DNA of 64,000 nt from contig NZ_JAENHL010000007.1 of NCBI RefSeq assembly GCF_016595235.1, positions 1,524,765 through 1,588,764 on the forward strand. The letters are read 5' to 3'. Shown here one piece after another: positions 43,458 to 52,143 of this stretch. The DNA is from Taklimakanibacter albus. GTDB taxonomy: Bacteria; Pseudomonadota; Alphaproteobacteria; Rhizobiales; Aestuariivirgaceae. A program made the position numbers and the translations under genes. The notes below the pieces were generated by a model. It saw only the letters and a program-made list of their open reading frames with translations. It had not been told where the DNA came from and made no database searches. Position 1 is the stretch's first letter, and each line of letters opens with the position of its first letter.

Positions 43458-44235
43458 GCGGAGAAGCCAAATAATCATGCAGCACATGGCCGGCGACGAG
43501 GGTGAAGTCGGCGCGCCACCAGAAGCCTTCGAGCATCTCACGGACCGGCAGGCGATAGACGGGCGCCTGCACATTGGGCCTGAGCTCCACCGTGCACGGC
43601 CCCGACCAGCATTCATGCACGGTAAGCGCGCCGAGCCGGCGAGCGGTCAGCTGCCGGATCGCCGGCGTACCGTCGATATGATTGATCGCCTTGAGATTGA
43701 TGTTGAGCGCGAAATCGAAATACTCGGCGAGCCGCCTGATGTCCGAGCGCTGCTGCTTATAGGCCATGGTGCCGGTGAGCACGTCGATGCCGTTGCGCTC
43801 GATGGTCCCGACCCAGGCATCGCCGCGCGCCTCGAGATGGGGACGGCCGAGCTTCTTCGGCTGGCCATGCACTTCACGGCCATGCACCACGCCGCCATCG
43901 GACGACAGGAACAGATAGGGCGAATAGCCGCCGGCCGTATCCTTGTAGCGGCAGCCGACCATGACGTTGCTTTCGAAATAAGGTCCCAGCCATTCCGTGT
44001 CGTTCATCTTGTAGATATGAGCGAGCACGACATCGGATGCGGCTTCGAGCGGCGGCGGCAGGATACGCTGGATGGCGTCCTTGTCGCTGCGCCAGGCGAG
44101 CGTCATCACTTCGGCATTGCGGAAGGTGAACGGGAAAGCCGGCACGGTCGGCGCATCGAAGGGCGTCGAGAATCCATCGGCCAGCAATTGCTCCAGCGTC
44201 AGACGGTTCGCCGTCTGGACTTTCCAGTCAGTCAT
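43447..44235 (-). CDS. Acetoacetate decarboxylase family protein
   Basis: The 262-residue protein has the ADC pattern: a GPYFESNVMVG segment with the conserved Glu and GREVHGQPKKLG with the adjacent lysines (about K127/K128), one of which is the Schiff-base Lys of true decarboxylases. It should decarboxylate a 3-oxoacid or act as a related aldolase-dehydratase. It overlaps the upstream GntR gene by 8 bases. The last bases overlap a palindromic repeat. Confidence 0.85.
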   Translation of the reverse strand: MTDWKVQTANRLTLEQLLADGFSTPFDAPTVPAFPFTFRNAEVMTLAWRSDKDAIQRILPPPLEAASDVVLAHIYKMNDTEWLGPYFESNVMVGCRYKDTAGGYSPYLFLSSDGGVVHGREVHGQPKKLGRPHLEARGDAWVGTIERNGIDVLTGTMAYKQQRSDIRRLAEYFDFALNINLKAINHIDGTPAIRQLTARRLGALTVHECWSGPCTVELRPNVQAPVYRLPVREMLEGFWWRADFTLVAGHVLHDYLASPPSP

Positions 44236-44986
44236 TTTTCTTAGCCTTCTTCGTCATCGCCGCTTTCGTCGTCTCGTGCACGCTGCGCATGTGGCGGACC
44301 ATGGCGGCTGCGATCCGCTCAGGATCCTTGGCTTCGAGCGCCGTCACGATCTCTTCATGGTCCTTCACCGAGCGCGCCAGCACGCCCGACGTTTCCCAGG
44401 CGATCTTGCGGTATTCGAAGCCCAGCACATAAAGCGATTCCGAAATGCGCTCGAGAAAGGGGTTGTCGAGGGCGGCGCCCAGCGTGCGGTGGAACTCCAT
44501 GTCGGAGACGCGGAAGGCCACCGGATTGCCGGTGAGGCCCTTCTGGATCTCGACCATCTTGCGCAGGCGTACCGTGGTGGCCGACGTTATCTTCTGGGCG
44601 AGCAGGCGTCCAATGGCGCCTTCCACCACGACGCGTGATTCATGCAGCGATTCGAAATTATCCGCCGACAAGGTGATCAGCATCTGCAAGGGCGCCAGGA
44701 TCTCGGCGGCCTTGAGTGAGGTGACGAAGAGCCCGCCGCCCTGGCGTGCCCGGAGCACGCCCAGGATCTGCAGGCCGCGCACCGCCTCGCGCACCGAAGG
44801 GCGCGACACTTGCAAAGTGGCGGCGAGCTCACGCTCGGTCGGCAATTGCTGGCCGGGCCTGACACTGCCGGTGCGGATCAGGTCCAGCAGATTGCGCGCC
44901 ACCTGCTCGGCGACCGATACACGCTCGATCGGCGCCATGTCGTCCAGCGACGGCCGCTCCTGTTTGTCCTCACCCACGCTTTTCAA
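44228..44986 (-). CDS. FadR-type GntR transcriptional regulator
   Basis: The 252-residue regulator has a winged helix (LPTERELAATLQVSRPSVRE, about residues 47-66) and an FCD domain with SDMEFHRTLGAALDNPF. It lies between SDR and ADC genes of one operon. A half-site GACCAG occurs at 45023-45028 upstream of it. The shared sites at 42520 and 47040 are probably its operators. Confidence 0.9.
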   Translation of the reverse strand: MKSVGEDKQERPSLDDMAPIERVSVAEQVARNLLDLIRTGSVRPGQQLPTERELAATLQVSRPSVREAVRGLQILGVLRARQGGGLFVTSLKAAEILAPLQMLITLSADNFESLHESRVVVEGAIGRLLAQKITSATTVRLRKMVEIQKGLTGNPVAFRVSDMEFHRTLGAALDNPFLERISESLYVLGFEYRKIAWETSGVLARSVKDHEEIVTALEAKDPERIAAAMVRHMRSVHETTKAAMTKKAKKND

Positions 44987-45041
44987 ACCCCTTTTTATCC
45001 TTCACCCTTAAGGCGAGTGATAGACCAGTTACATCTTCTTG

Positions 45042-45827
45042 TCATGATTGGCCCGCCGGCTTCGGTGGAAAGAACGGCACGCCATAATCGGCCTCGAAGC
45101 CGCCATCGACATGGAAGACATGGCCGTTCACGTAAGATGCTTCATCCGAGCACAGGAAATGGATGGCCTTGGCGATTTCGACCGGATCGGCGAGACGGCG
45201 CTGCGGCGTGCGCTCGAGGATCGGCCCGACATCGAGGCGCCCCTCCTTGATGACATTACGTACGAGATCGGTCTCGACATAGCCGGGCGCCACGGCGTTG
45301 ACACGCAGGCCCCGCGCCGCCCATTCGACCGCTGCCGTCTTGGTGAGCGACACGATGGCGGCCTTGGACGCCGCATAAGGCGCCCGCCCGGCCGCTCCGC
45401 GCGTCGCCGCGACCGAAGCAAGATTGACGATCGCCCCCGACCCTTGCGGCAGCATGATCTTCGCCGCCGCCTGCAGGCAGCGGAAGGAGCCATTGAGATT
45501 GATGTCGAGCACCGCTTTCCAGTTCTCGAAAGTCAATTCGGCGAGCGGCGCATGGCGCTGGATGCCGGCATTGTTGATGAGCGCATAGAGCCCGCCCCAT
45601 TGCGCGAGATGGCTTGCGAAGGCGGCATCGACGGAGGCCTGATCGGTGACGTCGAGCGGCAGCGCCAGCATATGATCGGGATAGGCGACGGCGCGCTTCC
45701 TGGCTTCGGCGACATCGACATCGCCGAGGGTGACCTTCCAGCCCTTCTCGACAAACAGTTCGGCGCTGGCCCAGCCGATGCCGCGCGCGGCCCCGGTGAT
45801 GAGAACGGATCTGGTTTTGCTGCTCAT
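45042..45827 (-). CDS. SDR oxidoreductase
   Basis: The 261-residue SDR has GAARGIG, NNAG, catalytic Ser in NLASVAAT and YAASK. The ATG at 45827 is chosen; the frame runs 12 codons further up into the enolase-gene end. It ends VDGGFEADYGVPFFPPKPAG. It lies one base after the enolase-superfamily gene and 55 bases before the GntR gene. Confidence 0.88.
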   Translation of the reverse strand: MSSKTRSVLITGAARGIGWASAELFVEKGWKVTLGDVDVAEARKRAVAYPDHMLALPLDVTDQASVDAAFASHLAQWGGLYALINNAGIQRHAPLAELTFENWKAVLDINLNGSFRCLQAAAKIMLPQGSGAIVNLASVAATRGAAGRAPYAASKAAIVSLTKTAAVEWAARGLRVNAVAPGYVETDLVRNVIKEGRLDVGPILERTPQRRLADPVEIAKAIHFLCSDEASYVNGHVFHVDGGFEADYGVPFFPPKPAGQS

Positions 45828-45828
45828 G

Positions 45829-46968
45829 TCAGGTGCTCGTCTGGACGGCATGGCGGTAGGCATGGCGTTTCAGCGCCTCGTCCTTCAGCTTGAGGCCGGT
45901 ACCCGGTGCCTCGGCCACATCGAGATACCCGTTTTTTATATCTGCAAAAGCCGGCCTTTCGATCAGCATATGCGAGCAGTCGAAGGGGCGGTCGGCCGGA
46001 AAGATCTCGATGTGGTCGGCGAATTCATTGGCGAGCGCCAGATGGCGATGCACTTCCGGATTGACGTGATAGGAGACGCGTAAGCTCCGCGCCGCCGCCT
46101 TGGCGGCAAGGCCGAGCGCCGCATCGACGCCGCCGATCGTCGTCGCATCGACGCGCACGACATCGACCGCCCCATTGTCCATCAGCGCTTCGAGATCGAG
46201 GGCGCGCGTGCATTCGTCACCGACGCCGACTGGCACCGGCGACTGGCGGGTGAGGACGCCGATCTCGACGATGCGGGTCCGCGCCATCGGATCTTCGATC
46301 CAGGCGATGCCGAGGTTGCGCCAGGCTTCCGCCGCTTCGAGGCCTTGCCGCGCGGTGCGCCAGGACCAGGCGAGGTCGCAGCTGAATTCGGCATCAGGCA
46401 CCGTCGCGCGGACATGCGCGAGAATCCTGCGCACCGGTTCAGCCGCACCGTAATGCGCGGCTTCGAGCTTGAAGAAGCGATAGCCCTCTTGCGCGCGAGC
46501 GATCAGGCGCCTGGCGATGTCGTCCTCGCTCTCGCCGCCCATCCGATACCCCTCGACCAGCGCCACGCGCAATGCGCGCGGGCTTCCGCCAAGCAGCTTC
46601 CACAGCGGCACGCCGCGCGCCTGCGCCTTCAGATCCCAGAGGCAGACATCGATGAGCGAACGGGCGCGGCCGATGACACCGTCTTCGTCGGTGGCGCGGC
46701 TCACCAGCGCCATCTCGTCGAGGCGCGCCGCCGTGTCGAGCGCATCCTTGCCGACGAGCTTGGGGGCCAGGAGATCAGAGATCGCCACATCGACGGGCGA
46801 GCGCCTGGTATGGCCGAGACAATCGGCGACGAGGCCGCCTTTGGTGACGATGCGCACCGCCGCATATTGGCGCGCCGTGACGGTGAAGGCGCCGAAAGAG
46901 AGAGTGCCCGGCAAGGGCAGGTCGACGGCCCAGCTTTCGATGCGCTCGATGGTCGTATCACGCGTCAT
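45829..46968 (-). CDS. Enolase-superfamily (mandelate racemase/muconate cycloisomerase type) enzyme
   Basis: The roughly 379-residue protein has a capping N-terminal domain and a TIM barrel. Metal ligands Asp-Glu-Glu are seen in FSCDLAWSW, AWIEDPM and GVGDECT. A base-type Lys is in FFKLEAAHYG, and His is in SYHVNPEVHRHLA. This fits a sugar-acid dehydratase or racemase rather than true enolase. The ATG at 46968 is taken; a GTG three codons upstream with AGGA close by is an alternative. It is first in the operon enolase-SDR-GntR-ADC and is divergent from an ABC binding-protein gene. Confidence 0.85.
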   Translation of the reverse strand: MTRDTTIERIESWAVDLPLPGTLSFGAFTVTARQYAAVRIVTKGGLVADCLGHTRRSPVDVAISDLLAPKLVGKDALDTAARLDEMALVSRATDEDGVIGRARSLIDVCLWDLKAQARGVPLWKLLGGSPRALRVALVEGYRMGGESEDDIARRLIARAQEGYRFFKLEAAHYGAAEPVRRILAHVRATVPDAEFSCDLAWSWRTARQGLEAAEAWRNLGIAWIEDPMARTRIVEIGVLTRQSPVPVGVGDECTRALDLEALMDNGAVDVVRVDATTIGGVDAALGLAAKAAARSLRVSYHVNPEVHRHLALANEFADHIEIFPADRPFDCSHMLIERPAFADIKNGYLDVAEAPGTGLKLKDEALKRHAYRHAVQTST

Positions 46969-46977
46969 GAATCCCAC

Positions 46978-47213
46978 AGGTTCCTTTTCTCAAGATTTTT
47001 TCAACAAATTTTCTTGCGGTCCGGCGGAGAACCTGCTGAATTGGTCAGGCCATTGTACAAAGCTTACCAATAAAGGCGCAAGTCAAAAGAATACACCCGG
47101 AGACCTTTCCCGGACTGCATTCCGCTATTTCGGACATGCTTGCACTCACGCCGAGAACCTGCAAGCTGCACGGAAAGTGACGACATCAGAAATCACTCAC
47201 CAGGGAGAAAAGT
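46978..47213. promoter_or_regulatory. Divergent promoter region with candidate FadR/GntR operator, site 2
   Basis: ATTGGTCAGGCCATTG at 47040-47055 is nearly identical to the site at 42520. It lies between the enolase operon (minus) and the ABC binding-protein gene (plus). The region is partly AT-rich (46983-47010). A GGGAGA ribosome site stands before 47214. The repressor is probably the GntR protein at 44228. Confidence 0.6.
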
Positions 47214-48077
47214 ATGAAACTATCCGTTGCTGTTTTGGCGTTTACCGTCGCTCTGGGTGGGGCCGCAGCCCATGCCCAGGAGTTCAAGCACGAAGCTTCG
47301 CCGTCGATCGAAGCTTGCGGCGATGCCTCTTATGAGAAGGCCAAGACCGAAGGCCTCACCATCGGCATCTCGCCGTCCCCGCCCTTCACCTCGATCAATC
47401 CCGACACCCAGAAGGCGGAGGGCCTCGAGGTCGAGATCAACGAGGCGGCCTATAAATGGGCGGGCCTTGACAAGCTCAAATATGAAGTGATGCCCTTCGG
47501 CCAGCTCATCCCGGCGCTGATCGCCAAGCGCATCGACGTGGTGACGGCGCTGCACATCACGCCCGACCGCAAGAAGGTCATCTCCTTCGGCGGCCCGGCC
47601 TATTGGTATGGCCCCGCCATCATGGTGAAGAAGGGCAATCCCGACGGGATCAAATCCTATGACGATCTGAAGGGCAAGTCGATCGGCGCCATCGCCGGCT
47701 CGGCTGCGGACGAATATCTGCGCAAGATCGGCGCCGAGGTCGTCCCCTTCCAGACCGATGCCGAGCAGTTCAGCGCGGTCGCCACCGGCCGGGTGAGCGC
47801 CATCGTCGATGACGACACCAAGATCAATCTCTTCCTCGCCGCCAACAAGGAGTCGCCGCTCGAGCTGCTGGGCGGCATCAAGGTGCCGGACGAGCTGATC
47901 TTCGAATATGGCTACGGCTATGTGCGCGCCGGCTTCCGTAAGGAAGACTGCTCGCTCCGCGCCGCGGTCAGCGCCGGCATCGCCGAAGTGCGGGGCAATG
48001 GCGAAGTGTCGGCGGTCCTGAAGAAATACGGCTTCAACGACGCCAATCTCTTCTTCTTCCCGCTCAACAACAAATAA
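47214..48077 (+). CDS. Amino-acid-type ABC substrate-binding protein
   Basis: The 287-residue SBP family 3 protein has a Sec signal peptide (MKLSVAVLAFTVALGGAAAH, cleavage near AHAQ). The lobes show GLTIGISPSPPFTSINPDTQ and IDVVTALHITPDRKKVISFG. Three Cys residues (EACGD, EDCS) are in the sequence. It lies next to a permease gene, but no ATPase gene is near. The ligand need not be an amino acid, since the divergent enzymes act on sugar acids or similar compounds. Confidence 0.9.
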   Translation: MKLSVAVLAFTVALGGAAAHAQEFKHEASPSIEACGDASYEKAKTEGLTIGISPSPPFTSINPDTQKAEGLEVEINEAAYKWAGLDKLKYEVMPFGQLIPALIAKRIDVVTALHITPDRKKVISFGGPAYWYGPAIMVKKGNPDGIKSYDDLKGKSIGAIAGSAADEYLRKIGAEVVPFQTDAEQFSAVATGRVSAIVDDDTKINLFLAANKESPLELLGGIKVPDELIFEYGYGYVRAGFRKEDCSLRAAVSAGIAEVRGNGEVSAVLKKYGFNDANLFFFPLNNK

Positions 48078-48149
48078 AGCTTGTGGCACCATTGGATGAG
48101 CGGGTGATCCATATCGCCCGCTCAATCTTTTTCAGGCCGGAGAATCGCT

Positions 48150-48869
48150 ATGGATCTGCTGAATTTCGATGTCATCCGTGACTATTGGCACGTCTTCCTG
48201 CGCGGCCTCGGCCTCACCATCTTCCTGACCGTCGTCACCATGGTGCTGGCGAGCATGCTGGCGATCCCGCTGGCACTGGCGCGTCTTTCGGCCAAGCGCC
48301 TGTTCCGCTGGCCCGCTAACATCTTCGTCGAATTCATGCGCGCCACGCCGCTGATCCTGCAGCTGATCTACATTTATTATGTGCTGCCGACCGCCGGCAT
48401 CAAGCTCAACCCGCTCGTCGCCGCCATCACCGGCCTCACGCTGCATTATTCCGCTTATCTGAGCGAAGTATTCCGGGGCGGCATCCAGTCGATCGCCAAG
48501 GGCCAGACCGAGGCAGCCTTGAGCCTCGGCCTGTCGCGTTGGCTCGCCTTCCGCAAGGTTGTGCTGCCGCAGGCAACGCGTGCCATCCTACCCACTCTCG
48601 CCAATTATCTGATCTCGCTGTTCAAGGACACGTCGCTCGCCTCCGTCGTGACGGTGCAGGAGCTGATGTTCTCAGGCCAGATCATCTCGGCGAGGAACTT
48701 CCAATATTTCACCGTCTATACGGTGACCGCGCTTCTCTATTTCGCCGTCTGCTATCCTTCCGGCCTCGCGGTCCGGGTGCTCGAGGAGCATATCCGCAAA
48801 GGCCAGCGCTCGCGCGACGACAAGAAGATGCAGCAGGCAGCCGCGAGCCCTACGCCGACCGCCGCGTGA
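48150..48869 (+). CDS. Amino-acid-type ABC transporter permease
   Basis: The 239-residue permease has the EAA-type loop AALSLGLSRWLAFRKVVLPQ. It is the only permease of this importer, so it probably works as a homodimer. It ends in a charged tail (KGQRSRDDKKMQQAA). Its last 20 bases overlap the end of the convergent MFS gene. A partner ATPase must be encoded elsewhere. Confidence 0.9.
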   Translation: MDLLNFDVIRDYWHVFLRGLGLTIFLTVVTMVLASMLAIPLALARLSAKRLFRWPANIFVEFMRATPLILQLIYIYYVLPTAGIKLNPLVAAITGLTLHYSAYLSEVFRGGIQSIAKGQTEAALSLGLSRWLAFRKVVLPQATRAILPTLANYLISLFKDTSLASVVTVQELMFSGQIISARNFQYFTVYTVTALLYFAVCYPSGLAVRVLEEHIRKGQRSRDDKKMQQAAASPTPTAA

Positions 48870-50016
48870 TGATCGCATAAGCGAGCGCCAGAACCGCCAC
48901 GCACAGTCCCGCGGCGAGCGTCGCTTGGGCGCCATGCCCGATCGTGGCGCCGCCGACCGCCGAGCCGAGTCCGACGCCGGCATAGATCGCGGAGGAGTTG
49001 AGCGCGATCACCACCGGCGCCTGGTCGGGTGCGGCGGCGATCAGGCGCAATTGCTGCGGCGGCGTCTGCGACCAGCTGGCGGCACCCCAGCCGATGACGA
49101 GGAGGCCGACAAGAACAATGTGACTCGCGGTCTCGACGAGACTCAACGACCATAAGGCGCCGAAGCTCACCGTGAGCAGTAGATAGGCGCCGATCAGGAC
49201 GACAAAGGGGCTGGCCCGATCGGTCAGCATGCCGGAAACATAATTGCCGGCGACCGCGCCGAAGCCATAGCAGAGCAGCATGGCCGTGACCGCGCCTGAG
49301 GGAATGAACAGCGCCTCCAGCATCGGCAGCGTGAAAGCATAAGGCACATAGGTAGCCATCATGCCGAGCACGGTGAGCGGCAGCACGATCATCACCCGCG
49401 GCTGCGTGAGGAGAGCGAGGCGGCCGCTGAGGCTAACACGAACCGCGCCGGCAAGATGCGGCATCCGCAAGGCGACGCCGATCATCGCGGCGAAAGCGAC
49501 GAGACCGACCAGCGCCAATGCGCTCCGCCAGTCGAAGAGCGTGCTCGCCACATGGCCGAGCGGCACGCCGAGTGCCATCGAGGCCGACAGCCCGCCGATG
49601 ACGATGGCAAGTGCCCGGCCGCGCTGCTCGGGCCCGACCAGCTGGGCGGCCGCGGCGCCGGCATTGGGCGTATAGGCCGCCGCAGCCGCAGCGGCCAGGA
49701 TGCGCGTTACGATCAGGATGGCGAAGCTCGGCGCCAAAGCCGAGCCGATATTGGCGAGGCCGAGCAGGAAAAGCGCCGCGATCAGCAGCCGGCGGCGTGG
49801 CATGCTCGCGGTGAAGGTGGCGATGATCGGGGCGAGCAGCGCATAAGCCAGCGCGAAGACTGTTACCGACTGGCCAGCCATGGCGGTCGTGACACCAAGT
49901 CCTTTCGCCATGGACGGCAGAAAGGCCGACACGATGAAAGCGTCGGTGCCGACGGCGAAGGTGCCGAGCGCCAGGATCAGGACTGAGCCCAGGCCGTTAT
50001 TCTGCGGTTGCGTCAT
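48850..50016 (-). CDS. MFS transporter (DHA1-like)
   Basis: The roughly 388-residue protein has about twelve hydrophobic helices and motif-A-like residues around FTASMPRRRLLIAALFLLGL. It resembles arabinose/chloramphenicol efflux permeases. The ATG at 50016 is taken; the frame opens 14 codons further. It is convergent with the ABC permease gene and not in an operon with a regulator. Confidence 0.86.
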   Translation of the reverse strand: MTQPQNNGLGSVLILALGTFAVGTDAFIVSAFLPSMAKGLGVTTAMAGQSVTVFALAYALLAPIIATFTASMPRRRLLIAALFLLGLANIGSALAPSFAILIVTRILAAAAAAAYTPNAGAAAAQLVGPEQRGRALAIVIGGLSASMALGVPLGHVASTLFDWRSALALVGLVAFAAMIGVALRMPHLAGAVRVSLSGRLALLTQPRVMIVLPLTVLGMMATYVPYAFTLPMLEALFIPSGAVTAMLLCYGFGAVAGNYVSGMLTDRASPFVVLIGAYLLLTVSFGALWSLSLVETASHIVLVGLLVIGWGAASWSQTPPQQLRLIAAAPDQAPVVIALNSSAIYAGVGLGSAVGGATIGHGAQATLAAGLCVAVLALAYAIITRRSA

Positions 50017-50163
50017 CGGGGTAATTTGCCTCGTGCCATTGGCGCACTCGCGCGACATTGCGCAGAGACAGGATGCGGTTCAGATCGGCGACCGCTTGTA
50101 TATCCAGATCATGAAACTACGCAATATCGCACATGAGATTATGAAAGCGGACAGTTCTCCCAA

Positions 50164-50298
50164 GTTTCCCCTTCGCCCGTTGCGAAGCAATGGGAGAAGG
50201 TGGCCGAAGGCCGGATGAGGGCTCTTCCTTGTCGACGAAGAGCCCTCACCCGCCCTGTCGGGCACCCTCTCCCATCCTGCGGACGGGAGAGGCGGAAA
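50164..50298. repeat. Large imperfect palindromic repeat (family B), copy 2
   Basis: The element has TTTCCCCTTCGCCCG at the left, a central GAGGGCTC and GAGCCCTC pair, and GACGGGAGAGGCGGAAA at the right. Its outer arms are inverted relative to the copy at 8691-8836, while its inner GGCCGAAGGCC and GCCCTGTCGGGC stay in the same orientation. It lies between the MFS gene and the hydrolase gene. Confidence 0.8.
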
Positions 50299-50315
50299 AT
50301 CGGAGAGAGAAAGAG

Positions 50316-52142
50316 CTAGCCGATCACCGGAACAATCAGATGCGATGGACGCTCGGCATCGTGGAAGATCGTCTGTGTCGCCTTGACCGACAGTCCCGGA
50401 CTGCCGCCGCGATTGCGGTTGCGTTCGAATTTGGGGAAGTCGGCCGAGGAGATGTCGAGCCGCAGACGATGGCCGGTGGCGAAGCGATTGGCCGTCGCCC
50501 ACATGTCGATCTCGAAACAATAGACGCGGCCCGGCTCGAGCAGCGCCGTCTCGCCTTTGGCGAGCGGCCGGTAACGGGTGCGCAGCACGCCATTCTGCAG
50601 CTGGATGGCGCGGCCGTCCGGAAACACGTCGCTGAGTCGTCCGTAAAGATCCGTCTCGGGCGCCGATGAGCTGGCATAAAGGATGAGCCGCAACGGCCCC
50701 ACCACATCGAGATCGTGGGTCAAGACGTCGCTCGTATAGGTGACGACATCGCCGCGCTGCTGAACCTCCGAGATATCGACGCTGCCGGCGCGATAGACCG
50801 CCGACAGGATGCTGCCGCCGAGCGTTGGAGTCGGATCGTCGGGATCAAACGTGTAAAAGTCGGCGGCCGATGACGCAGGCGGATCATCGACGAGCCGTCC
50901 CTCCGCCCCGAGATAGAGGCGCCTCTCCTGAGCTTCCGGTGGCGGCCAGGCTTCGGCCGTGCGCCATTCATTGGCGCCCATCAGATAATAAGTGACGGGG
51001 GGAATTTCCCGCGCCTTGCCTTCTCTGATCGATCCATACCAATGGAGCAGCAATTCGAGATTCTCACCCGAGCGATACGTGCGCCGCAAGGCGACATGCT
51101 CGGCCTCGCCTTCGTGATAGCCCGGCACATTATGGGCGCTGGGCGTGATCAGGATCCGGCTCGCGCGCGCTTGTGCGGTACCTTTCCGCGTCAGTTGCGT
51201 AAAACTTTCGAGCGCATCGCCGAGGCACCAGTCATACCAGCCCGTCACCATCAGAGCCGGCGTATGGATGCCGGCACAGAGCTCAGCCACGCCGGCGCGC
51301 GGCAGCATCAGCGCATCGGGATCGACGGCCGGGCCGAAAAGCGGATTGAGCTTGGTGGTGCTGACAAAGGTGATGGTCTCCTCACCGAGCGCCTCTTTCA
51401 GGAAGCGCACCCGCCCGTCCGGATCGAGGCTGTTATAATGCTTCCACAGCCAGTCCCAGCGCTGCGATTCCGACAGCATCTCGAGCTGCGGGAAACGCGC
51501 TTTGACGTTATCCGGCAAGGGTGAATGCAAGGGGTCGTTGAAATAGCCGGTCGCCCAGGTCTCGTCCCTCATTTGCGCCTCGAGCAGAGCGCGGTCGACA
51601 TTGACCTTGTCCTTGCCTTTGCCGACGGTGCGCGAATAGGCGTTGAGGAACATATGGAAGCGCACGCCATGGCTGGGCGCGATGCCGAGGCCCGCGACTT
51701 CCGGCATCGTGGCGGTCATCTTTGGGTTGGTCGCCATGCCGAATTGCGTGCCGCCGTCATAGGAGCCGCCCATCGCGCCGATGAAGCCGTCGCACCAGGA
51801 TTGCCCGGCCACCCAGTCGACGAAATCGTTGCTGTCCTCGCCCTCATGGACATAGAAGTCCCAGCTGTCCGGCTCGCTGTCGCCGGTGCCGCGCACATCC
51901 TGGCAGATCACCACATAACCGCGCTGCGCCAGCGCCATGGAGATCTCGGCATAACGCGCGCGGCCATAGGGGCTGCGCACCGCGATGACCGGCGCCGGCA
52001 GCTTGGGCGGCAGATGCAGATGCGCCGCGAGCCTGACCCCGTCGCGCATGCTGACGAATTGGGTTTCCTGACGGATCGCCTCCACCGGATAAACCGCCGG
52101 TGTGCTGATCTCGCCGGCGAGCGCGGCGCGGAACCTGTCCAT
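50316..52142 (-). CDS. CocE/NonD-family hydrolase (Xaa-Pro dipeptidyl-peptidase-like)
   Basis: The 608-residue serine hydrolase has an N-terminal alpha/beta-hydrolase domain with the nucleophile in MGGSYDGGTQF, a probable Asp in TGWYDWCLGD and His in SAHNVPGYH. A C-terminal jelly-roll domain follows (about residues 380-600, for example RLRLDISSADFPKFERN). CocE and S15 peptidases hydrolyse esters or X-Pro amides. The ATG at 52142 comes one base after the stop of the dipeptidase gene. No signal peptide is seen, so it works in the cytoplasm on imported substrates. Confidence 0.87.
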   Translation of the reverse strand: MDRFRAALAGEISTPAVYPVEAIRQETQFVSMRDGVRLAAHLHLPPKLPAPVIAVRSPYGRARYAEISMALAQRGYVVICQDVRGTGDSEPDSWDFYVHEGEDSNDFVDWVAGQSWCDGFIGAMGGSYDGGTQFGMATNPKMTATMPEVAGLGIAPSHGVRFHMFLNAYSRTVGKGKDKVNVDRALLEAQMRDETWATGYFNDPLHSPLPDNVKARFPQLEMLSESQRWDWLWKHYNSLDPDGRVRFLKEALGEETITFVSTTKLNPLFGPAVDPDALMLPRAGVAELCAGIHTPALMVTGWYDWCLGDALESFTQLTRKGTAQARASRILITPSAHNVPGYHEGEAEHVALRRTYRSGENLELLLHWYGSIREGKAREIPPVTYYLMGANEWRTAEAWPPPEAQERRLYLGAEGRLVDDPPASSAADFYTFDPDDPTPTLGGSILSAVYRAGSVDISEVQQRGDVVTYTSDVLTHDLDVVGPLRLILYASSSAPETDLYGRLSDVFPDGRAIQLQNGVLRTRYRPLAKGETALLEPGRVYCFEIDMWATANRFATGHRLRLDISSADFPKFERNRNRGGSPGLSVKATQTIFHDAERPSHLIVPVIG

Positions 52143-52143
52143 C

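Noticed and set aside
50059-50163. Possible gene remnant after the MFS start
   Set aside because: Short frames exist on both strands but none matches a family and no ribosome site is visible. Called non-coding.
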